From Promerops cafer (Eukaryota > Chordata > Aves > Passeriformes > Nectariniidae): a DNA stretch of 64,000 nt. The stretch is taken from contig VZSE01002351.1 in the NCBI GenBank assembly GCA_013398275.1, positions 62,001-126,000 on the forward strand, in the 5' to 3' direction. Below the pieces are notes generated by a model. That model ran no database searches. It saw only the letters and a program-made list of their open reading frames with translations, and was not told the origin of the DNA. Of the stretch, positions 37,001 to 49,600 are shown one piece after another (position 1 is the stretch's first letter; every line of letters starts with the position of its first letter). The translations under genes were made by a program, and so were the position numbers.

Positions 37001-39880
37001 GAAGAGGAATAGGACTGTCATGTTATGGAAAAAGGTCAATCCTGTTAATACTCACAAAAGCAAATAAATTTCCAAACTTTGAGGAATTTAATTCATCTAT
37101 TAACCTGGTCACCATCTCAGAGATACATGTAGCCTTTCCTACCAGGCACTCCACTCCTTTCCAGCTGTGGGACCTCTGGGCTGCTACCACAGCACTAGGG
37201 CTGGGAGTGATGGTCACACCCAGTTTATTGAATGTAGCCATTCCTGAGAAACCAATAAAAATATTTCCTGAGTGAGAGAGTTGCATTTCTGAGCCCATAG
37301 CACAGTGCCAGACCCAGCTGCTCAGAGATATTCATTTGAGATAATCAAATACTTAGCAGCCATGCAGCTGCAAACACCACGTTAGGCCACATCTCTCTAA
37401 GTGGGACCATCACACAAGTGGGACTCCTCCAAAGGACAGCCAAAGCCACAGGAAGCACATGGGTTTCATCCAGGGCTGTCTGGGAGGGAGGGCTGGGGCT
37501 CTGGTACCTGCAAGAGGTAGACTCCTCACTCTCCCACCAGGAAGCGTGGAAGAGCTGTTTGTTTACATGAGGCCAGTGCCCTATGAACATTTTGATTCTT
37601 TACTGTATAATTTTAGTGAGTAGGTTGGTATTTTTAACTGTGAAACATTCAGCAGCTTGAATTCAATAATTGATTTATTCTTTATAAATTTTCTAGGTCT
37701 ACATTCCTTACTGGAGAGCACTGTACTTACAGGACCAGACTCCCTCTCTGGGACTTGTATTTCTTCTGTTTCTTTTCCCACGCAGAAGCTGCTGTTCCAA
37801 GAAATGAATGAACAATTTACTGGCTAAACTTAGCATTTTCATCTTATCTGTGAATTAAGCGAAGGGTGTTCTCCAACACATAAATTATTGGGAACTCTTT
37901 GTCATAATCATGTGGGAAATATGTCTCCATTTACAGGACTGATGAGCAATTCACTGAAGGTGTTGCAAGTCATACTGGTTGCATGCCAGGGAACAGTCAG
38001 CTCAAATAACCATCGCTGCAAATTCAAAATTTTCTTCTAGAAAAGTGTTTCACCATTTGTTATTACGTGATCCCAGACCAGGACTTCCTGACTCCTCCCA
38101 GGATTTAAAGTTCCATTTTTTCCTAAAATACCATCTCACAGCTATTCCCTTCCCTCCACCTGAAGGAACTTCAGTCAGACACAGCACTATCAGAGACATC
38201 CTGCTCTGACTCTCCAGCTGGGATCTCTCCAAGACTTTATGGTGCCCTTTGTGGAGGAAGCTGCTCTGCTGGTGCCAGCTCACGTGCCTCTTGCATGGCA
38301 GAGCAAAGCTGGCACGAGGAGAGAGGAATGGCCTCACATTTGCTAAGCACTCCGAGCGTTCGTGACGGGACACAGCCTGTCAGGAGATAAATCAATTTTC
38401 TGTAATTATTCCAAAATCAGCTCATCAGCGTCTTTGATTTAGCTTGGCCTCCAAACACACAGACAAACTAAGGGCTGCCAGTCTCCTTCCATGGAGCAGA
38501 AACGCCTGTGGTTTTAACAATATAGAAAGTGAGTATTTTCTTCCATTTGGGTGAAACAGAAAATCAATAGGGATCAGTCAGAACTTCAGCTTCTCTTACT
38601 CTAAGGATGCATTTTAAGGATAAAGAATTCCGTTTCTTAAAGCAGGATTAAGATTTAGGATTATGGATTAAAGTGTAGGACTGATGCCAGAAGAAAATAT
38701 TTATGAAGTGCATAATCCTCAAGCCAAGCAGGAGATGTGTCAGACCAAAACTTTGAAAACTGAAATTTCAATAGAAGTGATTTATAAATTAACTATTAAA
38801 TGTTAAAGTGGATATGATGCTGAAGTGACAGACCTGTAAGGCAGGGTGCAGGCTTGTAGGAGGAGATAAAATCATCTGTTCTGCTGTTGGACTGGTCTGG
38901 GAGGTAGCACCAAATAGTCAGTAGAGAACTGTGTGCTCTGGAGAGCTCCAGCCAACAAAAGGGAATGGCACAGCCTCATTTTTCAGTCTTTGGCAGGAAA
39001 AAACAAACTATATGGTGTTACATTCGATCCTCAATAAACAAAAATGCTAGTGAAGAGGCTCCAAAGGATTTCCAGTTAGTTGTAAAATTTATTTTGAAGC
39101 TTTGATGACTCACAATCCAAACCAAATTCTGCCCCATGTGTAGTGAACAGTGCCTTGAGTGTCATTGTTTCCCAAGAAATACTAACTGGAAATGAAGTAA
39201 TTTAATTTAAAGCTTTACATTTCTTGTCCCATTCACCCAAAGGCTTCTAAGCACTTTGTAAGTGTGACAATGAAATTTCTTCAACATTCCTGAGAGATCA
39301 ACAGATGGATCCAAAGCCACTTTGAACAGCAGAAAAACTAGGCAGTGTGACAAATTTCAGAGGATAACCCTAGAAGGGGGCACAGGCTTTAGGGAGACAG
39401 GTGAGACTCCCGCACCCCTGAGTATCAGGAGGCTGCAGAAGTGTGCAGTTGTCTTCTTCAGCATTGGCTTCATGAAGCACCAGGCAGGGATATGCCACTT
39501 CCCAGGTGTGCAGCCTGAACCTTGGTTTGGCTGAGAAATGTGACCAAAAGCACTCCTTAATAACACATGGAAATCTCTCTCGAAATCCTGCAAGCAAGAC
39601 CGTGTGAGCTGGGAATAAACTCTGCAGCCGTGCACGGCAGCGACTCTCCCGTTCCGCAGCACACGATAATAGTATTATTGTAAGCAGCGTTTCACGGTCA
39701 CAAGGGAATGAGCTAATTGCAGACACAGCTCTTGGAGAAGTAATTGCCTTGTGCTCTTTTTACCTTTCTCTGCATCATTTCTTTCCTCTCCTGTGTGAGG
39801 CCTGAAGCGTGGTTTCTGAGACAGGACAAGAGGTCAGCGACAGACCCCACACCACTTTCCAGCTGGACCAAAAGGCTTTT
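34054..39880. other. Intergenic DNA between the orphan promoter and the ACBD3-proximal CR1
   Basis: No recognised coding exon or repeat family. A possible relic of a CR1 tail (GATTCTATGATTC) is near 36607-36619. If the promoter at 33.9 kb is real, further exons would be expected here. Confidence 0.6.
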
Positions 39881-40243
39881 ACAGAATCATAGAATTGTCA
39901 GGGTTGGGAGGGACCTCTGGAGGTCACCCAGTCCAACCCCCTGCCAAAGCAGGGTCACACAGGAACTCATCCAGGTGGGGTTTGAATGTCTCCAGAGAGG
40001 GAGACTCCATGACCTCCCTAGGCAGCCTGTTTCAGTGCTCTGCCAGCCTCAGTGCAAAAGGCTGAGGTGTTGAGGGGGTAATTCTTGTGTTATAGTTTAC
40101 GGCCATTGCTCCACATCCTGTCACGGGCACCACCGAAAAGTCTCGGCACTTTCAGATATTTTTATGTATTAATGAGATTCCCTCTCAGTCTTGTCTTCTC
40201 CAGACTTAACAGGCCCAGCTCCCGCAGTCTCTCCTCACGAGGG
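39881..40243 (-). mobile_element. CR1 LINE 3' fragment, minus strand, just upstream of ACBD3
   Basis: Starts AGAATCATAGAATTGTCAGG, then GGGAGGGACCTCTGGAGGTC and CAGTCCAACCCCCTGCC, continuing to CTTCTCCAGACTTAACAGGC. This is the reverse complement of a CR1 3' end, about 360 bases. It ends about 315 bases before the ACBD3 start codon, at the edge of the CpG island. Confidence 0.95.
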
Positions 40244-40558
40244 AGATACCGCTGTTGAAAAACCATTATCAATCAAGCAACCAAGAAGCGCGGACAGGGC
40301 GCCCAGCTCCCGCGGACACTCACATCCCCGGGATCCCCGGGGGGCAGCAGCCCAGACCCCGGAGCGGGCGGTGTCCCTCAGGGGAGGGGACGAGCTGGCC
40401 GCCAGCCCCATCCCCGGGTGCATCCCGCGGCCCGCCAGCCGCGGGGCGGGGCGGGGCCGCGGGCGGGCCCGGAAGATCCGGGTCGGAGGGGACGGGAAGT
40501 CGGGACGTGGCCGCCGCAGCGGAGCAGGAGGCGGAGGGCGGGTGGGAGGTGGCGGAGG

Positions 40559-40665
40559 ATGGCGGCGGTGCTGAGCTCGGACCGGCTCGAGGTCTCGGTG
40601 GACGGGCTGACGCTGAGCCCCAACGCCGAGGTGCCGCCCTGCGAAGCGCGGCCGGCGCAGGGCGA
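40559..40665 (+). CDS. ACBD3: ACBD3 exon 1 (5' part, before the gap)
   Basis: ATG 40559-40561 within GAGGATGG, then 35 codons: MAAVLSSDRLEVSVDGLTLS, then PNAEVPPCEARPAQG, running into N. The first 20 residues match mammalian ACBD3 closely; the following Pro/Gly-rich part is variable between species. Confidence 0.93.
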
Positions 40666-43600
40666 NNNNNNNNNNNNNNNNNNNNNNNNNNNNNNNNNNN
40701 NNNNNNNNNNNNNNNCCGGGCGGCATCGCCCGCCGGGCCGGGCTGCGGGGCTCAGGCGGAGCCCCGGGTGCCCCGAGAGCCGCGGAGGGCTCGGTGTGCC
40801 GGGGCGGGCAGCGTGTCCCGGCGGCCCGCGGGGATGCGCTTTTCCTGGTGCCGGACGTGAGCCGAGGCGGGAGCAGAGGCTGCCCCGGGCCGCGGTGTAG
40901 CATTGCCGGGGATGTGCGGCACCCCGCCTAAAACCGGAGCGACAGAGCTCCGTGCCCGTGGCACGGGAAGGGAGAGCTCGCAGACGTGGGCGAGGAGCGC
41001 TCGCCGTGAGCGGTGCCGCGCCTGCCGACAGCCCGGATCCTGGCGGGAGATGCCGTGCGCTCTGCTCAGCATGCCAGCTCCAGGGCTGGCTTTGCTGCTT
41101 CGGGACCAGAGGACACAGTCTTGAGCTGTGCCAAGGGAAGTTTAGGTTGGACATTACAAAGAATTTCTACCCAAAAAGGGTGATTGGATATTGGAATGGG
41201 CTGCCCAGGGAGGTGGTGGAGTCACCGTGGAGGTGTTTAAGGAGAGACTGGACGTGGCACTCAATGCCATGGTCTGGTTGATGCGGTGGTGTTCAGTTAT
41301 AAGTTGGACTCGATGGTCTCAGAGGTCTTTCCCACCCTAATTGATTCTGTGATTCTGTGTGCAGCCATGACCCCAGCAGGCAGCTGTGAAATACCTGGGG
41401 TGTAGACCTGGGGTGTTTTGCTGGGATCCCCTGTAGCCAGGTGTGCTGCTGTGGGAAGGTGGATGTATCTTGCCATACTTGGTTTCCTCCGGAGTGGGAA
41501 GTGGGGTTTTGAGGGAAGGGCTGTGCTCACTACATGGAGCCCATTGCAGCAGTGTGTTGCTCCTGTGGCTTTCAGGCAGACACTGGTTCAGGTGGAGCAG
41601 GGAGTCCAGCCTCATGCCTGCCCTAGGGAAGACAAGCTGTGCACTTGGAAAGGTCAGTCTTGTGGCAATCAGTTGTTAGATGATGGCCCAGGGAGGCTGC
41701 CTCTTCTAAGGGCAAGCACTGCTGGCAGGTGGAAACACTGCTGGAAGGACAAAGTTGTCTTTCTTCACATTGGCTGACCTGCACCTGGTAGTTGTTAGGA
41801 GCATGTAGAGCTCTAAGCAGTTTTCTTAGGCTCTGGTTCTTTGACTCTCTTCTGATACCCTTCCAAAAAGCAGTTATTTTGTTAGAATGCTAATATGCAG
41901 AGGTGTTATTTTTTTAAGCTGTAAAAAAACGTGAAGGATCATAAGATCTTATATTTTTTTTCCTCCTGTATCAGAGCTTATCAGGTTGTGGAAGCATTGT
42001 ACTCAGTGTCTCTTTCTTCTTTCTGTAAAATAAGTTGCTTAAAAGAGTTCTGGCTGTGTTTAATGATGCAGAAAGAAATGTCTCTGCAGTAGCAAATTCC
42101 TTGTCTCAGTCAGCCGTGGTCTTCTTCTGTCTTGGGTTGAATATTCTATGGGAACCTGTTTTTACAGTGTAAAGTGTGTTTACAGTGTGAACTTGTGTTT
42201 GCAGTGCAGAAGTTACATGCTGTGAATGACTTTATCTATATTGTTGCTATGTAGCAATAACCTATATCTATTATATCATATTTTAACAGAATTTATGTTC
42301 TGGCTTTATCTCCTCTCTAATGGTGAAGTCTGTGGGATGTTACTTGTGTGTAGGTTCCAGTTCCTTGCCTTGTGCTCTCTTAGCAATGTTGTTTGTTTTT
42401 TTTTTTTCTTTTTAATCAAAACTTAATGTCAACGTGTTTCAGCTTACTCCCGCTCCTTTTTTAGCCTTCTGCAATTTCTTGTAACTCATGGTTGTGCTCA
42501 TAAGGAGATAATTTTCCCCATTCAATTGTGTTGTCAGTCTTTCCAGTGAAAACCTTCTTTCTCTATCCTTGTGGCTGGAATAACTCACACAAAGTCATTG
42601 CCCATCATTTAATCTGTAGATTTTTTTCCTAAAAGTGACGTGATACAAAGATTTTTATTTATAGATCTGATGGGGAGCTACAGGAGCTTGCAATACTTGG
42701 GTTACTGATTCTGCCTGCTTGTTCTATATCGGCACAGCTCCAAAAATAAGTGGTCTCGTTTCCAAATTATTTTCATGCTGTCAGAACAACTGTGGGAGTG
42801 GGCACGCTTGGTTAGCAGCCCTGTGCATGCCAAGGAGCAAATAGGGATTCCTCTTGTACTTCAAGAGGCAACAGATCCATCTGAAGGGTGGCCCAGGTTA
42901 ATAGGTCAGTGCTGAGACCTTGTTTCTGACCATTCTTCTAAAAACTAATAGTTAAGCAGCTTTTTTTCTGCTTCGGTGTGCAGCCCAAGCTGTCTGTAAC
43001 TCTTGGTGTACTTTCATCCAAGAGAAGCTGAATCTGATCAAAATACTTCGAGTGTGCTTATTACAATGACTGCTGACACTTGTCAGTGGTGGCATATTGC
43101 AGGTGACAGAATTGCTCAGAGACAAGACAGGGTGAGAGTGTGTATAAACAATGAGCAAAACACAACGGAAGCTAGGCTAGGATATTAAAGAGACTCAAAA
43201 GCTACTTTATTCTGTCTCTGATAAAGACAAATCTAAAGCAGATCTAAAACGCTCGACCCTGGGTCACTTCAACTGTCAGGCCTTAGGCTGTGCAGGAGAT
43301 GTGCACTATCTTTTTTTTTCAACATTCATAATGGCTTGTGAAGAGAGCTTTTCAGAATAACAGAGGCATAGAAAATAGATGGTAGCAGTGTTCCAGTCCA
43401 TTTTTCTGTGGGAAACAAGAGCCTTCTTTCCCTTATGCACTCTTTCCCTTCCTGCTCTGTTAAGCCTAGTGCAGGTCAAGCAGCATTTTGGCTGCCATTA
43501 AGAAGCTGCTCCACTGTGCTGGATCCAGCACATAGTGGAGAACAGTCATGTTACAGTCACTGTACATTCCTTTGTCTCTTGGACTGCCTGTAACTGTGAG

Positions 43601-46600
43601 CCCTGGGGCATCTGGCACAGTAGAGGTGTCTCTGATGGCTTATTCTGCTTGCTGAGCTGGTACGAGTTATGCCAGTGGAGGTAACCTGTTCAAGCTCTGT
43701 CCTGAAGCAGGAGAGGGTAGTTTGCATAGCTCTGCCAGCAAATCTCTCCCAGGATCAGCCTGGCTTTGTTGTTTTCCACATCCTGTCATTGAAATACCAT
43801 TGCACCCAACCTTCAATATATGACAGTCCCTGAAGTGTTCATGCGCTGTCTAAAGTGATTTGCAGTGCAGCACATCTGAGCAGACAGTACACAAACCATA
43901 TCATTTTGGTATCTAAAAGCTCTCCTGGAATGTTAAGTACTCCAATTTTCTTAGACTGCTCTAAGTTATTTCCTCTTATCCTAACAAGAATGCATCTTCA
44001 GCCTCAGCAGAACATCATTCTCAATTAATTGTTTGACCTCTTTTTCTGAGCACTAATTTGATGGTATGATTGTAATTCGTAAGTTAAGTAGACTCTTGTT
44101 GTCCAGAATATGATAACCCCTATAATGTATCTACAGTTGTAAAGTTAAGCTTTGATCATTTTAATTGGAAGGGCCAGTCAGTAATTCTTCTGTTGAGGCA
44201 GAACACACTTTCAGGAGAGGAGGATTAGGAGTGCAAGAGTGAACTGGGCTCTGCACGCAGCAGTTCAAGTCCTCACACTTCTCAGTTTTGGTCTTGCTCA
44301 TTAAAACGTTGCAAATTAATAGAATTAACATGTGACTTGATGTGACTTCTGTTTTTAAAAGCTATGAGGTGAAAAATCACTCTTCACACCTTGTTTTCTA
44401 GCTGCTTCTAGATGACTCAGCTGAATGCTAGCCCAATGGAATTAGGCATTTAGAGTGGGTGCAGTAGGTGAAGTTGGAGTGGAAGGTGCAGCATGGTGTG
44501 CTGTGTTTCTAATGGGGAAAAAATCTGAAGTTACAGAGGAGTAACAGTATCTTGCACAATGCACTCTTAAGCACATTTCTTAAACTCCTTTGTGTCTAAA
44601 TTTGTGGGCTTTTGTCAATTCATGTCAATAATACAGTGCCACACAGTGACATAAGCCCCTCACATTACCAGTAACAGCTTCATCTTTCTGTTGTGGTTCA
44701 AAGCTGAGCATCTGCCTGGCCGTGTTGGGTCAGGGGTACCAGTGGCATAGGGAAGGCTGTACAGTTGCTGTATTACTGCTGTGCACGTCCTTTGGATTTT
44801 TCAGTGTGTTCCCTGGAGCTCTTTGATGTTCTTCCACTTCCCGACAGCTGCATGAGGTGTGTGGGTAATGCCTGCTTAAATGGCGCGTTCACGGATGCTT
44901 GGATACATTTGGCACTTCTACTTGTCTAGGCACACTAATGCTCTTTTTGGCATATTTGACTCTGCAGATGAATTCAGGTCCTCTGGTTCAGTTAAACACT
45001 ATTCCTGATTTTTGGGGTGATTATGCAGTGTGGTTTATGCTGTAGAGTTCAACTGCAAAATAGTTAGTGTGGAACTTAACTTCACTGTCTGACTGGCTGC
45101 AAGTGTTTTTCTGCTAATTTGCTTCTAAGCTACATTATCTACAGTTCACTGAAAGCTTGTCTTGTATTTTTCTCCTCTGTCTTTTTCTATCTCTTATTTA
45201 GCTTGTTTGTTGTTCTTCCCCTGGGTCACCATTCTTTGTAAATGCAGATTTTGGCTTCTCTCAGTAATTAGGGCATGAGGTCTGACTTCTCTGTTCTGTG
45301 AAAATGCAGATGTGCTGTGCATTTCATGGGAAATGAAGGTTTTTTCACGTTAACTCTCTTCAGGAGTGAGTTCAAATACTGGTGATGTTAACTGGCTTAG
45401 GTAGCAGTTTAGTACAGCAAATAGCAGTGTGATTTGCCAGACAGATGTAGGTACACGGGTTGTGAAAAGTAAACTGTGCTATATGGACCCCCTTGAGAAT
45501 CATACTTTGCTCAGAATTCTGGCAAAATCCCAGTGCAGTACCTTTGTCAATTGCCTTGCTTTGTAGCATGATGCCCCAGGATATTAAGTATTATTTCAAA
45601 GTAGTGCTGTTTATTGAGGCTAATGGAAGTGCTTGTTACCTAATAAGTAAATTCTGAGTTGAGCATAAAGTGTGAAGAGTTGAGGGCTCTTTGGTAGGCC
45701 TGAGAGCAGGAGTTGAAAGCTTACCAGAATGTGGTGATTTGCATCCCTTAAGGATCACAGACTTGGGGTGGGAAGGGACTCCTGGGCATTGTCAGGTTTA
45801 GCCCTTCTTTTCAGTTCAGGCTTCATGGCACTGTCTCTCTCTGGGTTTTGAACATCTTCAGTCATAGAGACTTAAAAACTTCTCAGGGTAACCTGTTCCA
45901 GTGTTCGATCACTCTCAGTTTAAAAAACAAAAATAACAGCATTAAAAAAACCCCAACACCTTCAAACAAATAAAACAAAACCCCACAAAAACGCTTAAGT
46001 GGCATTTCCTATACTTCAGTTTGTGTCAGCTGCCTCTTATCCTTTCATTGTATACACTGAGTAAACTCTGGTTCAGTTTTCACATCCCCCCCTTTTCTAC
46101 CCCACCAGATATTTTTGGAAGTAGATATTTTTGTGGAGAAAGGCTTCTGGTTTTAAGCTGGAAGTTATATTTGCTGCAAGGTTGTGTGACACTGGGACGA
46201 AAGCAAATGCTTGAAATTCTGCAACAGTGATGTGGACTTCTAGGAATGGATAATAAGTAATTAAATATTTGCCTTCCTAATCATTTGATTGTGGCTTCAA
46301 AACAAATGGCATGCATGTAATAGTTCCTTGTGCTGTTTCAGCTGAGTAAGTCCAGCAAGGTACTGAACTTTCTCTGTCAAAAATAGAGTGTCTTGCTGTG
46401 ACCTGCAAGCACTTTCCCGCTGGGATTGTTTCTGATTTCCAGAAGTATTTGCTCTGAGTTTCTCAATAAGCTGCAGGAGGGGTATTTTCCTTCCTCTCTC
46501 ATTCTAAGATTAACTTCTTTTCCTGTTAATAACTGTTCACAAGTGTCAGCCACAATTTTGCAGTATGTGTCAGCCTGAAATTTAGGTGTGGACTGTTCAG

Positions 46601-49600
46601 TTTGCAGCTGTGAACAACTTGCTCCAAAGGAGAACTGGGAATGAGTGGCAGCCCTGTCTCCAGCTCCCAGTTACATGGAGAGCAGTGCAGTCGTGGGAAG
46701 TGACTGTCTTTTACCTCTGGTAGTAGCTTCCTCATTTCTCCTTCCAAAAGGAGATGTTGCATATTTATTTGTTTTCCTGTTCAAGAAAAATGTCTTTTTC
46801 TTAATGAGCAGTGTAGTCACACACAGCAATGCCTGTTTCTTTGATTTGTTTTGACAATTTAAATGTGTTGAGGTGAGTCCTAGCTGACTAATTCATATAT
46901 CATTTGAAATCAATGCAAGTATCTTCTTACTAGTAAAAGCATGGTGGGATCTAACTGGGAATGCTTCAGAAGATGTTCCTGTGGAGCCACTGGAACATTT
47001 TCAAGCTTATGTTGCCTTCTTATTGTCAGAGTTCACTGTATGTGTTCGTCAGCTGCAAGGCTTTTCATTGTGAGGGGCTATTCCAGCTGCCTTGGCCAAG
47101 GGCAGCAATTGTATTCCCTCAAGGAAAACTCTCCTTGACTCTTAATTTTTCCTCTCTGCAGTTTTCCTTGCCTTCAGCCTTGGTTGTTCTGCTTTCATCA
47201 ATGTGAAGAGCATGAAGGGAGAGCAGTTTATAAAGCTATCATCACATCTTTCTTTGTGGAAATCCTTCCTATGCAGACTAGAGTAGACTTGGCAGACACA
47301 TTTGAATTCAGTTAAGGTTTTAAAATATTTTGGAGATATAGATCCATATGGTGTGATGTTCAACAAATTAATGTAAATATTTATGTGATAACAGACTCGC
47401 TAAGACTGACTGTGGATAGTGGGATGCAAAGCACTCCACACTGAAGTTTTCATTAGCTGAAGTAGATGTGTTTCTTCTGGACAGATCTATGTTTTATTTA
47501 AATAGAACTGACTTAATTGTCTTACCTTTTGTGACTTGACTTTTTTTCTATTTTTTTATGGTGGAAATCATGGTAATGGTTATACAACATCCTCATTCAT
47601 ATTCTGTGCTTAATTAATCACAACAGTGAAAATTTTTCTTTTTCCCTACAGAAAAAGATGGCAAAGCCTTTCATCCAACATATGAAGAAAAGCTCAAACT
47701 TGTGGCACTGCACAAGCAGGTTCTGCTGGGACCTTACAACCCTGACACTTGCCCTGAAGTTGGATTCTTTGATGTGCTGGGGAATGATAGAAGGTAAAAA
47801 GGCTGGTGCTTTTGTTGGTCTTAACTCTGCTTTTCCTGTGAGAAGATAATATCATCCAATTTCTACAAATATGTGGGTTATCTCAAGTGTCTGTGCTAGT
47901 GGAAAGTGAAAGTGGCCTCTTCAAATACATCTTAGAAGTGTGAGTCACAGTTCAGTACAGGAACTAACAGGAGATTATTGAGGGGTTTTTTTTCCAACTA
48001 CACTAGAAGCTGCTCTGCTGACAGTCCAGTTTCTTGTAGCAGTTTGAGATGCATTAATGTGCAGGCCCATGTTTCATCCAAACTCCACACCATGGTTACA
48101 GCAGGCCAAGGCTTTTGCCAGTGGTAGAAGCATTCACCACAGCTTGTCCTAACACCAGAGATAACTTCTGACGTCAGAAAATTAAAACCTGATGCATTCT
48201 GGCTAAATCTTTTATGAGACCTGGGAAGTCTCAGGTATGTCTCTTGTGTTGCCTGCAGCTCAGGCTGCACTTCTCATGTTCATTGTAGCTCTTTTTAGTG
48301 TTCTAGAGTGAAGGCAATGTGCAACACAGCAGCAGCTTCTCTGAGGTGGACCCTGTGCACTGCTTTTGCACAAAAGGATGTTCTTAGGAAGAACAAGGCT
48401 GTTTCTTTCAACTAACTGAACTGCTCTAATCCATAGTTGTTACCATCTTTGTTCATTCAGGAAAATGTATACTTTTTTTTCCCACAAAGTAGAGTGGAAG
48501 GAAGTTAAAAAAATATTTCGGGTTCACTTGTAGCTGGGAAGTTTTTGGACAAAGTTCAGAATTCAAAGTAAGGTTAATGGGATGTATGAAATTTCATGTA
48601 AGAGCTGAGTTATGTCTATTTGAAAGACAGAAGAAAAGAGAACATTGTGCAGGCAGAAGAGAACATTGTACTGTCTTTGGGAAGAAGTTGTTGGTTGTCT
48701 GAAACTACAAATGATAATGTTTGGTTCCTGGTCTTCCAGCTTTTTTTCTTTGCTGGGTTGTCAGCACTTACTACTGGCTCAAAAAGAGTTGAGTCTGTTA
48801 TTTCAGCTGAATTCTCTCTCTCAGGAAGGAATGGGCTGCCCTTGGAAACATGTCAAAGCAAAAAGCTATGACAGAATTTGTCAAGCTCCTACATAGGTGC
48901 TGCCACTTGTTCTCAACGTATGTCACTTCCCACAAGATCGAGAAAGAAGAGCAAGAAAAGAAAAGGTAACATTTGGGTGCTTTGGTGTTGGCATCTATGG
49001 AGTGTGTAACTCTTGGCCTGTGGACAGTATCACAGCTAGCTTAGGTTGGAGTTGTCTTGGGAAGGGAAATGCTTGAAGTGGAGGTGGCTGTGGTACCATT
49101 TGATCTCTTCAAGCCTTTTTACTTTGCCAGTAACGGGTGGTTGTTTAGGAGTTTTAAAAATTTTGCTAATACTGTCATCTGCTTAAGAAGAAGTGCTTCA
49201 CAAAATGTCTTTCCCAATATGTCTGTGGCCTAAATATACAGAGAATATTAAATTGTCAGTTTTAAACTTCTCTTCTAATGTGGGTTAGCAGCTTGACAAA
49301 GGCTGTTATTGCTTCCAGGTGTGATTATATTAAACCATGGTATCCACATCATTATTGAACATGTGTGAAAGCTTGGAAGACGTGTTTAAAGCTTCCAGGC
49401 ATTTTTTTCTGCTATACAAGTAGCATAGTAACAGGTTAGCATGAATATCAAATTGTAACACAGAATTTACCCTTGCCATGCTGCTGAGTGCAGTAAAACT
49501 CTGCAGTAATCTGGTTTTTTTGTGTGTCCAGTAAGACACTTCTCCAGGCCAATTTAAGCGTGGGGAGATGGTACCAGACAAAAAGCCTCACTGGGCAGGC

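Larger units (their letters stand above)
40270..41060 (+). promoter_or_regulatory. ACBD3: ACBD3 CpG-island promoter
   Basis: GC-rich, CG-dense region surrounding the ACBD3 start codon. Repeated GGGGCGGGG boxes (Sp/KLF type) are at 40442-40456 and CCCGGAAG (ETS type) at 40468-40475, about 85-115 bases before the ATG. No TATA box seen. This fits a housekeeping promoter. Confidence 0.8.
40716..47651 (+). other. ACBD3: ACBD3 intron 1 (from gap to exon 2)
   Basis: The first ~350 bases are still CpG-island sequence. The intron holds a well-preserved CR1 (41106-41360), an older CR1 relic (45752-45930), a T10-type run near 42398-42409, and an acceptor TTTCCCTACAG at 47641-47651. No other gene recognised. 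Confidence 0.8.

Noticed and set aside
40235..41154. Several long frames in the ACBD3 CpG island on both strands
   Set aside because: GC-rich DNA has few stops, and the frames cross the 50-N gap. Only the frame from the ATG at 40559 matches ACBD3.
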